From Leptospirales bacterium (GTDB taxonomy: Bacteria; Spirochaetota; Leptospiria; Leptospirales; Leptonemataceae): DNA of 64,000 nucleotides. Both the position numbers and the translations under genes were made by a program. Numbering within the stretch: position 1 is the first letter of the stretch; every line of letters starts with the position of its first letter. The stretch covers positions 1-64,000 of the forward strand of contig JAIBBN010000011.1 in the NCBI GenBank assembly GCA_019694655.1. The letters are read 5' to 3'. The notes under the pieces were generated by a model that worked only from the letters and a program-made list of their open reading frames with translations, had not been told where the DNA came from and did not search any database. Positions 16,290 through 24,870 of the stretch are shown here, in pieces.

Positions 16290-18845
16290 ATGGCCAAGAA
16301 AAAGGCGATCAAGAAAGCAGACTCCGCACCGCGCGGCGCCAAAGCGGGACCCAGTCGTTCCGGCAATGAAGCCCATCTAACGCAGATCGTGCGCACGGAC
16401 ATCCAGGGCGCCCTGGCCCGCGGCCAACGTGTGGTCCCTGTGGATATCGAAAATCAGATGAAGGAGGCCTACCTCGACTACGCCATGAGCGTGATCGTGG
16501 GACGCGCACTGCCCGATGTGCGCGATGGGCTGAAGCCGGTGCATCGACGCATCCTTTTTGCCATGCACGAGAAGGCGTGGCGCCAGGATCGCGCCTTTGT
16601 CAAGTGCGCCAAGATCGTAGGCGAGGTAATTGGCAACTTCCATCCGCACGGCGATGGCGCAGTCTATGACACGCTGGTCCGTATGGCTCAGGACTGGACG
16701 ATGCGCGCCCCGCTGATCGATGGCCAGGGCAATTTTGGTTCCATCGACGGCGACCCGCCGGCCGCCTATCGTTACACAGAAGCTCGCCTTACAAAGATGG
16801 CCGAAGAATTGCTTCGCGACATCGACAAGGAGACAGTCAACTATAACCCCAATTTTGACGCCACACGCAAGGAGCCCGTTGTACTTCCGGCGGCCTTCCC
16901 CAATCTGCTGGTCAATGGCGCCAGCGGCATTGCCGTGGGTATGGCGACCAATATTCCGCCGCACAATCTGCAAGAGGTCATAGCGGCCACCAAAGCCCTG
17001 ATTGAGAACCCGAAGCTAAGCGCGGAACAACTGTTGAAGTACATTCCCGCCCCCGACTTTCCTACCGGCGGCATCATCATCGGCGGCGAAGGATTGAAGG
17101 CGGCTTACACCACCGGTCGCGGCCAATTCCGCATCCGCGCTCGAGTCGAAATCGAGCAAACCTCTCGCGGTCGCGATCTCATCGTCATTACCGAAATTCC
17201 TTACCAGGTTAACAAGAAGACGCTGCTCGAGAAAATTGGCGAGCTAATTCAAAACAAGGCCGTCGAGGGAATCGCCGACATTCGCGATCTTTCTGATCGC
17301 CATGGGATTCGCGTTGAGATCGAGCTGAAGAAGGAGGCAAGCGCCCAGATTATTCTCAATCAGCTGTACAAGCAAACGCAGCTGCAGGTCAGTTACGGCG
17401 TCATTCTTCTGGCTCTGGTCGGCGGACAGCCGCGCGTCCTGAATGTTAAGGATATCCTTACCGAATATATTGCCCACCGACGCGAAGTCGTCATACGTCG
17501 AACGACGTATGAATTGGCGCAAGCTGAAAAGCGGGCCCACATACTGGAGGGCCTCAAGATCGCCCTTGATTTCATTGATGAAGTCATCAAAATCATTCGC
17601 GGCTCGAAGACCGTAGACGAAGCCCGTGAAAAACTGATCAAGCGATTCAAGCTCACCGAGATTCAGGCTAACGCCATTCTCGATATGCGGCTCCAGAAAC
17701 TGACCAGTCTCGAATCGCAGAAGATCATTGAAGAGTTGAATCAGCTCAAGGAACAGATCAAGGACTACAAATCCATCCTTAAGAGCGAGGAGCGCCAGTA
17801 CAAGATCGTCTCCGATGAATTGGGCGAAGTTGGAAAACAGTATCCTGGAAAGCGCGCAACGGAAATCGACCATAGCTCCGTCGATACCACTAATTTCGAA
17901 GTCACCGATCTTATTGCTGATGAAGACTGTGTGATTACGATAAGCGAAGACGGCTTCGTGAAACGCATGGCCGTCGACAGCTTCCGTCGTCAGCGGCGAG
18001 GCGGTCGCGGCGTCAAGGGCGGCAGCGGCGCCAAACGAGAGGACTATGTAAAGCGCATGCTGGTGGCCTCTACGCACGATACTCTGCTCCTCTTTTCGAA
18101 CAAGGGCAAGGTATTTGCCTTAAAGGTTCACGAACTTCCCGATTCCACGCGCGAGGCGCGAGGAAAATCACTGAAGGCTTTGATCAATCTGGCGCAAGAT
18201 GAAAAGATCAGCGCGCTGGCGGCCACCCGCGAATTTGGCCAGGATCGCGCGATTGTCATGATTACGCGCCAGGGCATTCTGAAGAAGTGTGATCTGGAGA
18301 TTTTCCAGAACACCCGCAAAGGCGGAATCATTGCGCTCAATCTTCGCAAAGAGGATGAACTGATCGATGTTCGCCTGGTGGGTCCGCGCGACGATATCAT
18401 TGTCGCCTCGCGCCTCGGAAATGCATTGCGAACCAACCTGGCTAAAATGCGCAGCCAGGGGCGCAACGCCGCCGGAATCATTGGGATGCGCCTGGAGAAA
18501 GAGGATTACGTCATTGGCATGGACATGGTTCGACCCAAGACGCAATTGCTGGTGATCAGCGAGCGCGGTTTCGGCAAGCGAGTGCCCTTCAACAATTTCC
18601 CGGCCAAGGGTCGCGGCGGCAAAGGGATGACCTATATCAAGATTACCGAAAAGAACGGTCCGGCGGTGCGCATATGCAGCGTGCTGGACGATGACGATAT
18701 TGTCATCATGACCACCAGCGGGATGACGCTTAGAATGGTGGCCAGCGAGGTATCTTCCATCGGGCGCGCTACCGTAGGCGTGAAGCTGGTGAATCTGGCT
18801 GACTCTGATGCAGTGCGCGATGTTGCAATCATGAGCGACGAATAA
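16290..18845 (+). CDS. gyrA: DNA gyrase subunit A
   Basis: The breakage-reunion subunit of gyrase, 851 residues. Residues 1-45 are a Lys/Ala/Gly-rich tail before the conserved VDIENQMKEAYLDYAMSVIVGRALPDVRDGLKPVHRR core is reached. The catalytic Tyr is Y162 (AYRYTEAR). The QRRGGRG gyrase box at ~567-574 marks it as GyrA rather than ParC. The quinolone region reads HPHGDGAVYD, so the position equivalent to E. coli Ser83 is Gly123, while the Asp87 equivalent is D127. Six beta-pinwheel repeats fill the C-terminal domain. gyrB is not in the window. Confidence 0.97.
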   Translation: MAKKKAIKKADSAPRGAKAGPSRSGNEAHLTQIVRTDIQGALARGQRVVPVDIENQMKEAYLDYAMSVIVGRALPDVRDGLKPVHRRILFAMHEKAWRQDRAFVKCAKIVGEVIGNFHPHGDGAVYDTLVRMAQDWTMRAPLIDGQGNFGSIDGDPPAAYRYTEARLTKMAEELLRDIDKETVNYNPNFDATRKEPVVLPAAFPNLLVNGASGIAVGMATNIPPHNLQEVIAATKALIENPKLSAEQLLKYIPAPDFPTGGIIIGGEGLKAAYTTGRGQFRIRARVEIEQTSRGRDLIVITEIPYQVNKKTLLEKIGELIQNKAVEGIADIRDLSDRHGIRVEIELKKEASAQIILNQLYKQTQLQVSYGVILLALVGGQPRVLNVKDILTEYIAHRREVVIRRTTYELAQAEKRAHILEGLKIALDFIDEVIKIIRGSKTVDEAREKLIKRFKLTEIQANAILDMRLQKLTSLESQKIIEELNQLKEQIKDYKSILKSEERQYKIVSDELGEVGKQYPGKRATEIDHSSVDTTNFEVTDLIADEDCVITISEDGFVKRMAVDSFRRQRRGGRGVKGGSGAKREDYVKRMLVASTHDTLLLFSNKGKVFALKVHELPDSTREARGKSLKALINLAQDEKISALAATREFGQDRAIVMITRQGILKKCDLEIFQNTRKGGIIALNLRKEDELIDVRLVGPRDDIIVASRLGNALRTNLAKMRSQGRNAAGIIGMRLEKEDYVIGMDMVRPKTQLLVISERGFGKRVPFNNFPAKGRGGKGMTYIKITEKNGPAVRICSVLDDDDIVIMTTSGMTLRMVASEVSSIGRATVGVKLVNLADSDAVRDVAIMSDE

Positions 18846-18933
18846 GCGCTTGCCAGGCGCCAGGGCGTCATTTCAAAACGGTAGCGAACGGGTTAGCTGC
18901 GCCCGGCAGCGCGGCTGACGTCGTCGGACTACG

Positions 18934-19533
18934 ATGGACGGTCTGTTGCATCAGTCCGTGCTGGTGCTCAATGCGGGCATGGCGCCCATTGAAATCTGCA
19001 CGGTGCGCAAAGCAATCCTCGACATTTTTCGAGAGATCGCCTTTGCCGTTGTTGATTCCCCGCATATGCTGCGCAGTCCCTCGCTGAGCGTAGCCGCTCC
19101 ACGCGTTATCTCCCGACGCCACTACCATCGGCTGCCGCGCCGCAAACCGCCGTTGAATAAGTGGACGATTTTCCAGCGCGACGACCATACCTGCGCCTAC
19201 TGCCGTCGGCGATTTGCGGCTGCCGATCTGACCGTCGATCACATCACACCGCGAAGTCGTTGGCAGAGGCTCATGAGCGATCCGCCGCCCTATCTGTATC
19301 ACTCCTGGCGCAACGTGGTTGCCGCATGTTCCCGGTGCAATTCCATCAAGGGCTCGCGCCTGCTGGGCGAACTGGGCTGGCGACTGGAGCGCGCTCCGCA
19401 AGAACCAGAGTGGATGCCGCATTTGGTCATTTCCAGGCGTCGCGCCGAACGCATGGGTTGGCTGGAATTTTGCGCTTTCAATGTCAAACTTGTTGATGAT
19501 AGCGGCGATTCTGGGCCTGCCGTCACGGACTAG
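18934..19533 (+). CDS. HNH endonuclease family protein
   Basis: A 199-residue protein with a central HNH nuclease domain (~87-150). It shows CAYCRRRF, the catalytic pair in TVDHITPRSRW, and the second zinc pair in ACSRCNSIKG. The N-terminal part (VLVLNAGMAPIEICTVRKAI) is the module typical of stand-alone bacterial HNH proteins related to the McrA/HNH_5 group. It starts 88 bases after gyrA on the same strand. There is no methyltransferase or phage context, so a housekeeping repair-type role is as likely as defence. Confidence 0.88.
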   Translation: MDGLLHQSVLVLNAGMAPIEICTVRKAILDIFREIAFAVVDSPHMLRSPSLSVAAPRVISRRHYHRLPRRKPPLNKWTIFQRDDHTCAYCRRRFAAADLTVDHITPRSRWQRLMSDPPPYLYHSWRNVVAACSRCNSIKGSRLLGELGWRLERAPQEPEWMPHLVISRRRAERMGWLEFCAFNVKLVDDSGDSGPAVTD

Positions 19534-20525
19534 AAGCTGTCAGTGTCCGGATCGCCATCGCCGTCCCGCGCACTGAAGGACGCGGGTGCGGCGCCCGGCG
19601 ATGACCCGCCTTGATCGATGCCCTTGCGCACCTGAAAGATCTGGTTCAGTCGAATCTGGCACATGCGTCGCAGTTCCGACATATCTTTGACGAACCTCTC
19701 CAGCCGCGTATCAATGTCCAGGCGTTGTTCCATTAAGCGGACCGTGTCGCGGATGAATCGGAGGTCATCCTCTCGAGCAATCTTGTGCGTCTTGATCAGC
19801 CAGCGAACACGGTCGAACTCATATTTGCGAAAGTGTATTCGCACCAGAAATTGAACGCCATACTTGCGCACCGCGTCGCCCCAGCGACCGCTTTCATCCA
19901 TTTGCTGAATACGATCCAGCTCGCCGCTATCAACGGCGCGCTGACTGCGAGGATCCGGGGCTTCCGGCGTAATTGCTTCACTCTCTTCGACTGGCGCCAA
20001 TCCTGGAATCAGCTGTTCCAGACGGTTGCGCCGCCAGACGTCGGAGAACTCCGACATGCTCTGCGCCAGCAAATTCTCGTACTGCTGCAACATCAAAGCT
20101 ACGTTTAGACTGCGTCCGAGGTGCGTGTTGTTAAAAGTACGCGCCTGCGGAACGAGTTCGCGCATTACCGAGCTGGCGCCTTTACGCCGGTAAAATTGTT
20201 GCTCATGTGCGGCTTCCAGGTCCAAGAATGCTACCTCCCGAACCTGGCGAATGATTGTCGGTTCCGCCACGACATAGCCGTAAACGCCGTCGATCATCAG
20301 ATTGTCGTCGGGCTCCACCATTGTAATCGTGAATATGTAGTGCGCTTCAGTCAGCAATCGCAGAAACTCGCGCATTTGCTCCGGCGAATCTACAATATCC
20401 GAGACGTAGCGCCGGTACATGCTGTCGCTGACCGGCAAAGGGTGGTCGCGTTGCGTTTTGCCCTCGTTGATTTCTCGAATTCGCTTGGCAAGTTCCAGAA
20501 TCGCTACGCCGGGAGCTAAAGGCAT
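19530..20525 (-). CDS. Protein of unknown function
   Basis: A 331-residue soluble protein I do not recognise. The N-terminal ~180 residues look globular (PLAPGVAILELAKRIREINEG, then MIDGVYGYVVAEPTII). A low-complexity linker rich in Glu and Pro (~178-200) leads to a charged helical C-terminus, and the last ~25 residues are Gly/Ala/Asp-rich. There is no signal peptide or known motif. It follows kdsB by 3 bases and is probably cotranscribed; its tail overlaps the end of the HNH gene by 4 bases. Confidence 0.72.
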   Translation of the reverse strand: MPLAPGVAILELAKRIREINEGKTQRDHPLPVSDSMYRRYVSDIVDSPEQMREFLRLLTEAHYIFTITMVEPDDNLMIDGVYGYVVAEPTIIRQVREVAFLDLEAAHEQQFYRRKGASSVMRELVPQARTFNNTHLGRSLNVALMLQQYENLLAQSMSEFSDVWRRNRLEQLIPGLAPVEESEAITPEAPDPRSQRAVDSGELDRIQQMDESGRWGDAVRKYGVQFLVRIHFRKYEFDRVRWLIKTHKIAREDDLRFIRDTVRLMEQRLDIDTRLERFVKDMSELRRMCQIRLNQIFQVRKGIDQGGSSPGAAPASFSARDGDGDPDTDSF

Positions 20526-20528
20526 ACT

Positions 20529-21278
20529 TTAGCCTCCGTCGATCAGACCGCGGCGGGCGAAGAGCGACTTGATCTCTGCCAGATCCTGAGGCGTGTCCAC
20601 TGCCGGGAGGGAATCTTCCGCCAGGTATACTCCAATCTGGTAGTCGTTCTCCAAGGCGCGTAACTGTTCGAGCGATTCGGTCTGCTCCAGTCCGGAAGCT
20701 GGCAGGGTTCTAAAGCGCAACAGGAAATCTCTCTGATAAGCGTAGATGCCCAGGTGCAGGTAGACCTCCTGTTCGGCGCGATTGCGCGGGAAAGGAATTA
20801 GACTACGGGAAAAATACAGGGCGCGCCCGCTCTTGGAGAGTGCAACCTTGACGCGATTCGGTTCGAGCGGATCTTCTTCGCGCTTGAATGGTCGTGCGGC
20901 GGTTGTCATTTCCCATTCGGGATGTCGAACCTTCAGGGCCGTCACACCAGCGATCAACGCCGGATCAATGCCGGGTTCGTCGCCCTGAATGTTGACAAGG
21001 ACATCGAAGTCCTTGTAGTATTCGGCCACCTCGGCCAGTCGATCGGTCCCGCTTTTGTGACGGTCAGAGGTCATCAGCACCTCTCCGCCAAAGTCGGCTA
21101 CCACCCCGCGGATGCGCTCATCGTCGGTTGCAACTACAACTTTTTCCAATTCGGTGCAGCGGACGGCAGCCTCATACACCCATTGCAACATTGGCTTCTT
21201 GCCAATCATTGCCAGCGGTTTGCCGGGAAATCGCTCCGAAGCGTATCGGGCTGGAATCGCGCCAAGAACACGAGGCAT
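20529..21278 (-). CDS. kdsB: 3-deoxy-manno-octulosonate cytidylyltransferase
   Basis: KdsB makes CMP-Kdo from CTP and Kdo in the cytoplasm, the activation step for adding Kdo to lipid A. The 249 residues are the usual length. The nucleotide-binding N-terminus GAIPARYASERFPGKPLA is canonical, as are VVVATDDERI, NIQGDEPGIDP and the HLGIYAYQRDFL segment. It starts the kdsB-unknown operon, 52 bases from the end of queC. The gene shows that the organism makes Kdo-containing LPS. Confidence 0.95.
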   Translation of the reverse strand: MPRVLGAIPARYASERFPGKPLAMIGKKPMLQWVYEAAVRCTELEKVVVATDDERIRGVVADFGGEVLMTSDRHKSGTDRLAEVAEYYKDFDVLVNIQGDEPGIDPALIAGVTALKVRHPEWEMTTAARPFKREEDPLEPNRVKVALSKSGRALYFSRSLIPFPRNRAEQEVYLHLGIYAYQRDFLLRFRTLPASGLEQTESLEQLRALENDYQIGVYLAEDSLPAVDTPQDLAEIKSLFARRGLIDGG

Positions 21279-21330
21279 GCTGGGATGGATCTACAAGCCC
21301 CTCGCAGAACTGTCAACAGTCATCCAGGCT

Positions 21331-22023
21331 CTAAGTTTGAGAAGGCGGTACGGCCGACAGCGGATCGTCCACTCCAGCTTCAGCGAAACCGCGGCGCCGC
21401 AACTGGCAACTGTCGCACCGCCCGCACGGTCTGCCATCAAGCCCCGGCTGGTAACAGCTGGAACTGTACTCATAGCGAACTCCGAGCCGCAGTCCGCATT
21501 GTATAATCTGCGCTTTGTTCAGTTTAATCAAGGGCGCGTGCAGTTTGATGGCCCGTCCCTCTACGCCATCCCTGGTAGCCAGACGGGCAAGCGTCGCAAA
21601 GGCCTCCAGGAACTCGGGACGACAATCCGGATAGCCGGAGTAGTCGAGCGCATTGATGCCCAGAAAAATATGTCCGATCCCTCGCGACTCTGCCAGCGCG
21701 AGAGCGTGCGCTAGAAACAGCGTATTTCTGGCCGGCACATAGGTTACTGGAATCTGATCGTCTATCGCGCGATCGAGCGGCACCGCAATATTTCGATCGA
21801 CCAGCGCTGTTCCGCGAAACAGACGTTCGTCAATCTTCAGCGTTAGCATTTCTGCGCCGATGCTCTCCGCTTGCCACGCGGCGCAACGCAATTCGACAAC
21901 GTGACGCTGCCCGTAATCAAAGCTCAACGCGAGTGGGGCGTAGCCTTCGCTTTGCGCAATTGCCAGAACTGTGACCGAGTCCAGACCGCCGCTGAGCAGC
22001 ACAATTGCGCCGGGAGCCGTCAT
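21331..22023 (-). CDS. queC: 7-cyano-7-deazaguanine (preQ0) synthase
   Basis: QueC converts 7-carboxy-7-deazaguanine to preQ0 with ATP and ammonia, for queuosine. It has 230 residues, the usual size. The ATP pyrophosphatase loop SGGLDS is at 11-16, and a four-Cys zinc site lies in CYQPGLDGRPCGRCDSC near the C-terminus. It overlaps queD by ATGA and is the third gene of queE-queD-queC. queF and folE are not in the window. Confidence 0.95.
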   Translation of the reverse strand: MTAPGAIVLLSGGLDSVTVLAIAQSEGYAPLALSFDYGQRHVVELRCAAWQAESIGAEMLTLKIDERLFRGTALVDRNIAVPLDRAIDDQIPVTYVPARNTLFLAHALALAESRGIGHIFLGINALDYSGYPDCRPEFLEAFATLARLATRDGVEGRAIKLHAPLIKLNKAQIIQCGLRLGVRYEYSSSCYQPGLDGRPCGRCDSCQLRRRGFAEAGVDDPLSAVPPSQT

Positions 22024-22403
22024 CCACGATACACGGCGCGAGATGTGCAGGTTTCATGAACTACAATCTCAATCATCTGGGGCAGGGCCTTGTGCAGTTT
22101 GCGCCATAGCCAGACAGCCAGGCATTCGCTGGTCGGGTTGCCCAAACCGGATATTTCGTTTAGATAGCGATGGTCCAATTCATCGTCGACGATGGGTCGC
22201 ACCGCCTTGCCAATCTCGCCAAAGTCAATCAGCCAGCCCACCTGGGGGTCAATCGGTCCGCGCAGTCGGACTTCGAAACGAAAGGAGTGTCCATGCAGCC
22301 GCGCGCATTTGTGACCCGCAGGCGCGCCCGGAAGCAAATGAGCCGCTTCAAATCGAAATTCCTTAACAATTTCAACTACCGGCGTTTCCGTTTTATCAGA
22401 CAC
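22020..22403 (-). CDS. queD: 6-carboxy-5,6,7,8-tetrahydropterin synthase
   Basis: QueD turns 7,8-dihydroneopterin triphosphate into 6-carboxytetrahydropterin, the QueE substrate. The 127-residue product carries the zinc histidines H22, H37 and H39 and the catalytic C33 in KCARLHGHS, plus the ELDHRYLN and NPTSECLA segments of the family. The start is a GTG with a strong GGAGG six bases upstream; it overlaps the queE stop by 8 bases. Confidence 0.95.
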   Translation of the reverse strand: MSDKTETPVVEIVKEFRFEAAHLLPGAPAGHKCARLHGHSFRFEVRLRGPIDPQVGWLIDFGEIGKAVRPIVDDELDHRYLNEISGLGNPTSECLAVWLWRKLHKALPQMIEIVVHETCTSRAVYRG

Positions 22404-23127
22404 CGGACGCCTCCGGTCCCCAGATCCATTTGTGTAGCTGCGTCTGCATTCGAAGCTTGCGACCGCTCCTTAGAATCCAGGAAGCGACATCGGCCAACGC
22501 TGGACCGCCCCATACCGGGGATATCAGAACCTCGAAACGATGATCCAGCTCTTCCTTTTCAATCCACAGCAGCGCCGCATGAAAATCTGTTTCGTCCGCT
22601 ACAACAAATTTGATTTCATCGGTCGGTTTCAAGACCGTCAGGTTGCCCCGGAAGTCGCGACGCGCTTCTCCTGAAGATGGAAGCTTGATGTCCATGATGA
22701 TATGCAACGCCGAGGGCAGTCCGGCGAGCGGGAGATGTCCCCCGGTTTCCAGCAGAACGCGCGGAGTTGGCCGGCGTGCAAGCAGCTCACTGCAGAGTTC
22801 GATCAACGCCTCTCGCTGCAGCAGCGGCTCGCCGCCGGTGATCTGAATCAAATCAACGCCTTCGGGAAGATCGGCCAGTATCCGATGGCGAGAAATCCAG
22901 GCGCCCTGGCTCCACGCTTGAGGCGTATCGCACCAATGACAGCGTAAATCGCAGCCTGCCAGGCGGATGAAGTAGCAGGGCAGACCGCTGTGAGCGCCTT
23001 CGCCCTGGAGCGAAAGGTATCGCTCATGCAAACGAAGAAAATGTTCGTCGGAAACGCCCGGCCGCCCGCCTGCCAGAGGCTGTTCGGCCTGAATCATCCG
23101 CTCCGCGGAAAAGGCGCTGCCGCTCAT
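22396..23127 (-). CDS. queE: 7-carboxy-7-deazaguanine synthase (radical SAM)
   Basis: QueE rearranges 6-carboxytetrahydropterin to 7-carboxy-7-deazaguanine. From the ATG at 23127 it has 243 residues. The radical-SAM cluster CX3CX2C (C59, C63, C66), preceded by LSLQGEG and followed by WCDT, is canonical, as are QITGGEPLLQ and the MDIKLPSSGE segment. An ATG at 23199 would add 24 residues but would overlap the divergent kinase gene. A GGA precedes the preferred ATG. First gene of the que operon. Confidence 0.93.
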   Translation of the reverse strand: MSGSAFSAERMIQAEQPLAGGRPGVSDEHFLRLHERYLSLQGEGAHSGLPCYFIRLAGCDLRCHWCDTPQAWSQGAWISRHRILADLPEGVDLIQITGGEPLLQREALIELCSELLARRPTPRVLLETGGHLPLAGLPSALHIIMDIKLPSSGEARRDFRGNLTVLKPTDEIKFVVADETDFHAALLWIEKEELDHRFEVLISPVWGGPALADVASWILRSGRKLRMQTQLHKWIWGPEASGV

Positions 23128-23142
23128 CTGCGTCCAGGATAA

Positions 23143-24645
23143 GTGGAAGGGGAAAGAGGGCCAGCAGAATGCGATGTCGCTGCGGCCTTTGGGCGACATA
23201 AGCTAGCAGCAGAACGCCTGATTCGCTCAGTCACAAACTCGACCCACGGTTCATCCCTTAGAGTGACGCTTGTAGCGCTTCTGATTCTGCTGGCGATGAT
23301 TGGCATCGCTCTTTCTGGTCGAAACGCGCTTTCCCAGGGTCAGTCTCCCCCTGACGCGATACTGGAGGGACGTTTCCTGGCGCAAATCAAGCTGCTGGGC
23401 GAGTCTCTGTGCGCCGCCGGCGCAGATTGGCCGGAGCGCTTGCTGGCTGAGCTTCCGGCGCGTAACGCAGCGCTGCTCTGGCGCTCCGCAGCTATGAAAT
23501 CTTTTCGCGCTTTGCATTCTCGATCGGCAGCGCCCTCTGGCGCTTCGACAGAAGCTTTCGACCACTGTAGCCTGGCCGAGCGCGCGGCTAGCCTGGCAGT
23601 TGAGATGGAAGAGTGCAAGTTGCTCGCGGCGGTTGTCGACTGGAACCTGCAGGCGACGCCAACAGAACCCGGTGAAAAAGTAGCGGCTCGAATTCTGATC
23701 TGGCTGTTCCCTTCTGGCGATCCAGGCGCCGGCGCACCCTGGCTGGCATTAGCCTGCTTGTTTGATGCCGACCAATGGTTGCCTGGCGAAGAATGCCGAA
23801 ATGCATTTCTTATCGAAAGCAGAAGTGGATTGGAGAATAATCTGAGCTTCTTGCGCTGGCGAGGCGCCCAGCAGTCTCCGCTGCAGACGCAGCGAAGCTT
23901 GATGCAGAATGCGAGCCCTCCCCGCTCGCCAGCGTCGCCCGCGGCCATGCATCAAGCGCTGGCCAGAGCCGCACATGACCTGCGCACGCCGCTGTCCGCG
24001 CTGACTCTGGCCCTGGAGGCCGAGATTCTTTCGTCGGGAAGCGTGCAGAAAGATACTCTTCTACGATTGCGTCGGCTGCTGAGGCCGGTGGAACAATTTG
24101 CTGACGATCTGCAGGCTTTGGACGGGAGGGAGCAACGCCTCCTGCCAGCGGAAATTTTTGCTGCATCAGGGATTCTCAGCGACGCTGCCGAAATACTCAC
24201 ACCGCTCTTACACCAACGACGCCTGACAGTACAATGTATACAGTCCCTGCCCGCTGGCGATCTGTTCTGCTACTCGCATCGCAGTTCCGCACTGTCTATC
24301 GTCCTCGGTATTTGTCTGAGTCTGGCAAGAAACGCCCTTCCCGGCGGAGTCTTGAACCTTTCGATCGAGAGCGGGCGCCGCTTTGTTCTCTTTCGCATCA
24401 GCGACTCGCGATCTGGACCGCTGAGCGCTGAAGCGGTTATCGATCTTGCGCGCTGGAATATCGGTCCGGGCGGCGGCGGTTGGGGGCTCAGTGTTTTCGC
24501 GGCCCGGCGCCAGGCCTTGCGCATGGGCGGTCGCCTGTTCAGCTCCAGCGATACCGCGAAGGGTCTGCAATTTTTGCTTGTACTCCCGGCCGCAACAGAA
24601 AATCTACGGGAGAGCGGCCATGAGTATCATTCACATGCGCAATGA
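23143..24645 (+). CDS. Membrane histidine kinase with a degenerate catalytic domain
   Basis: About 500 residues from a GTG at 23143; no in-frame ATG lies before the membrane segment, so the start is uncertain. One hydrophobic helix at ~42-60 is followed by an uncharacterised region. A DHp phosphoacceptor motif AAHDLRTPLSAL at ~282-293 follows, and then an ATP-binding domain ending with GPGGGGWGLSVFAARR and GLQFLLVLP. In the N-box, SLARNALPGG has Ser where the Mg-binding Asn is expected. Only one membrane helix is visible, and there is no paired response regulator. Activity is uncertain. It starts 15 bases from the queE ATG. Confidence 0.8.
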   Translation: MEGERGPAECDVAAAFGRHKLAAERLIRSVTNSTHGSSLRVTLVALLILLAMIGIALSGRNALSQGQSPPDAILEGRFLAQIKLLGESLCAAGADWPERLLAELPARNAALLWRSAAMKSFRALHSRSAAPSGASTEAFDHCSLAERAASLAVEMEECKLLAAVVDWNLQATPTEPGEKVAARILIWLFPSGDPGAGAPWLALACLFDADQWLPGEECRNAFLIESRSGLENNLSFLRWRGAQQSPLQTQRSLMQNASPPRSPASPAAMHQALARAAHDLRTPLSALTLALEAEILSSGSVQKDTLLRLRRLLRPVEQFADDLQALDGREQRLLPAEIFAASGILSDAAEILTPLLHQRRLTVQCIQSLPAGDLFCYSHRSSALSIVLGICLSLARNALPGGVLNLSIESGRRFVLFRISDSRSGPLSAEAVIDLARWNIGPGGGGWGLSVFAARRQALRMGGRLFSSSDTAKGLQFLLVLPAATENLRESGHEYHSHAQ

Positions 24646-24865
24646 CACGGGCCGACGCTGTGGCAGCTTTGTCCGATATGAATACGGGGCCGACTTGTTT
24701 GGCTTTTTTTACCTGGATGTTGTGCAAGGGAGAAAGCACCGGGTAAGACGAGTCCGGCAGCTGCTCTTCGACAACCCGCGCGACTTCATCTGCGTCCTGG
24801 ACCGCGACCTGGATCGTCGTGACAATCTGAACTACGTGGCCATCGCAGCAGCCGGCAAAAGCTGA
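24620..24865 (+). CDS. Small protein of unknown function
   Basis: An 81-residue basic protein that I do not recognise. Its ATG at 24620 lies inside the kinase gene (26-base overlap) behind a GGGAGAG ribosome-binding sequence, so it is probably translated with the kinase. The product has an RRVRQLLFDNPRDFI stretch and several Asp/Arg pairs, with no membrane helix. An ATG at 24635 is an alternative start. The same frame is open back to 24446, but that part is antisense-like and unlikely to be coding. It ends 5 bases before the convergent xseA stop. Confidence 0.6.
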   Translation: MSIIHMRNDTGRRCGSFVRYEYGADLFGFFYLDVVQGRKHRVRRVRQLLFDNPRDFICVLDRDLDRRDNLNYVAIAAAGKS

Positions 24866-24870
24866 GCCAA

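Noticed and set aside
17244-18077. 277-codon minus-strand frame
   Set aside because: Antisense inside gyrA; only the codon bias of gyrA keeps it open.
18934-19533. Restriction-modification system
   Set aside because: The HNH gene has no methyltransferase, specificity subunit or mobile-element context.
22396-23127. Queuosine-type DNA modification (dpd) system
   Set aside because: The que genes are ordinary preQ0 enzymes; no DpdA-like transglycosylase or dpd helicase is nearby.
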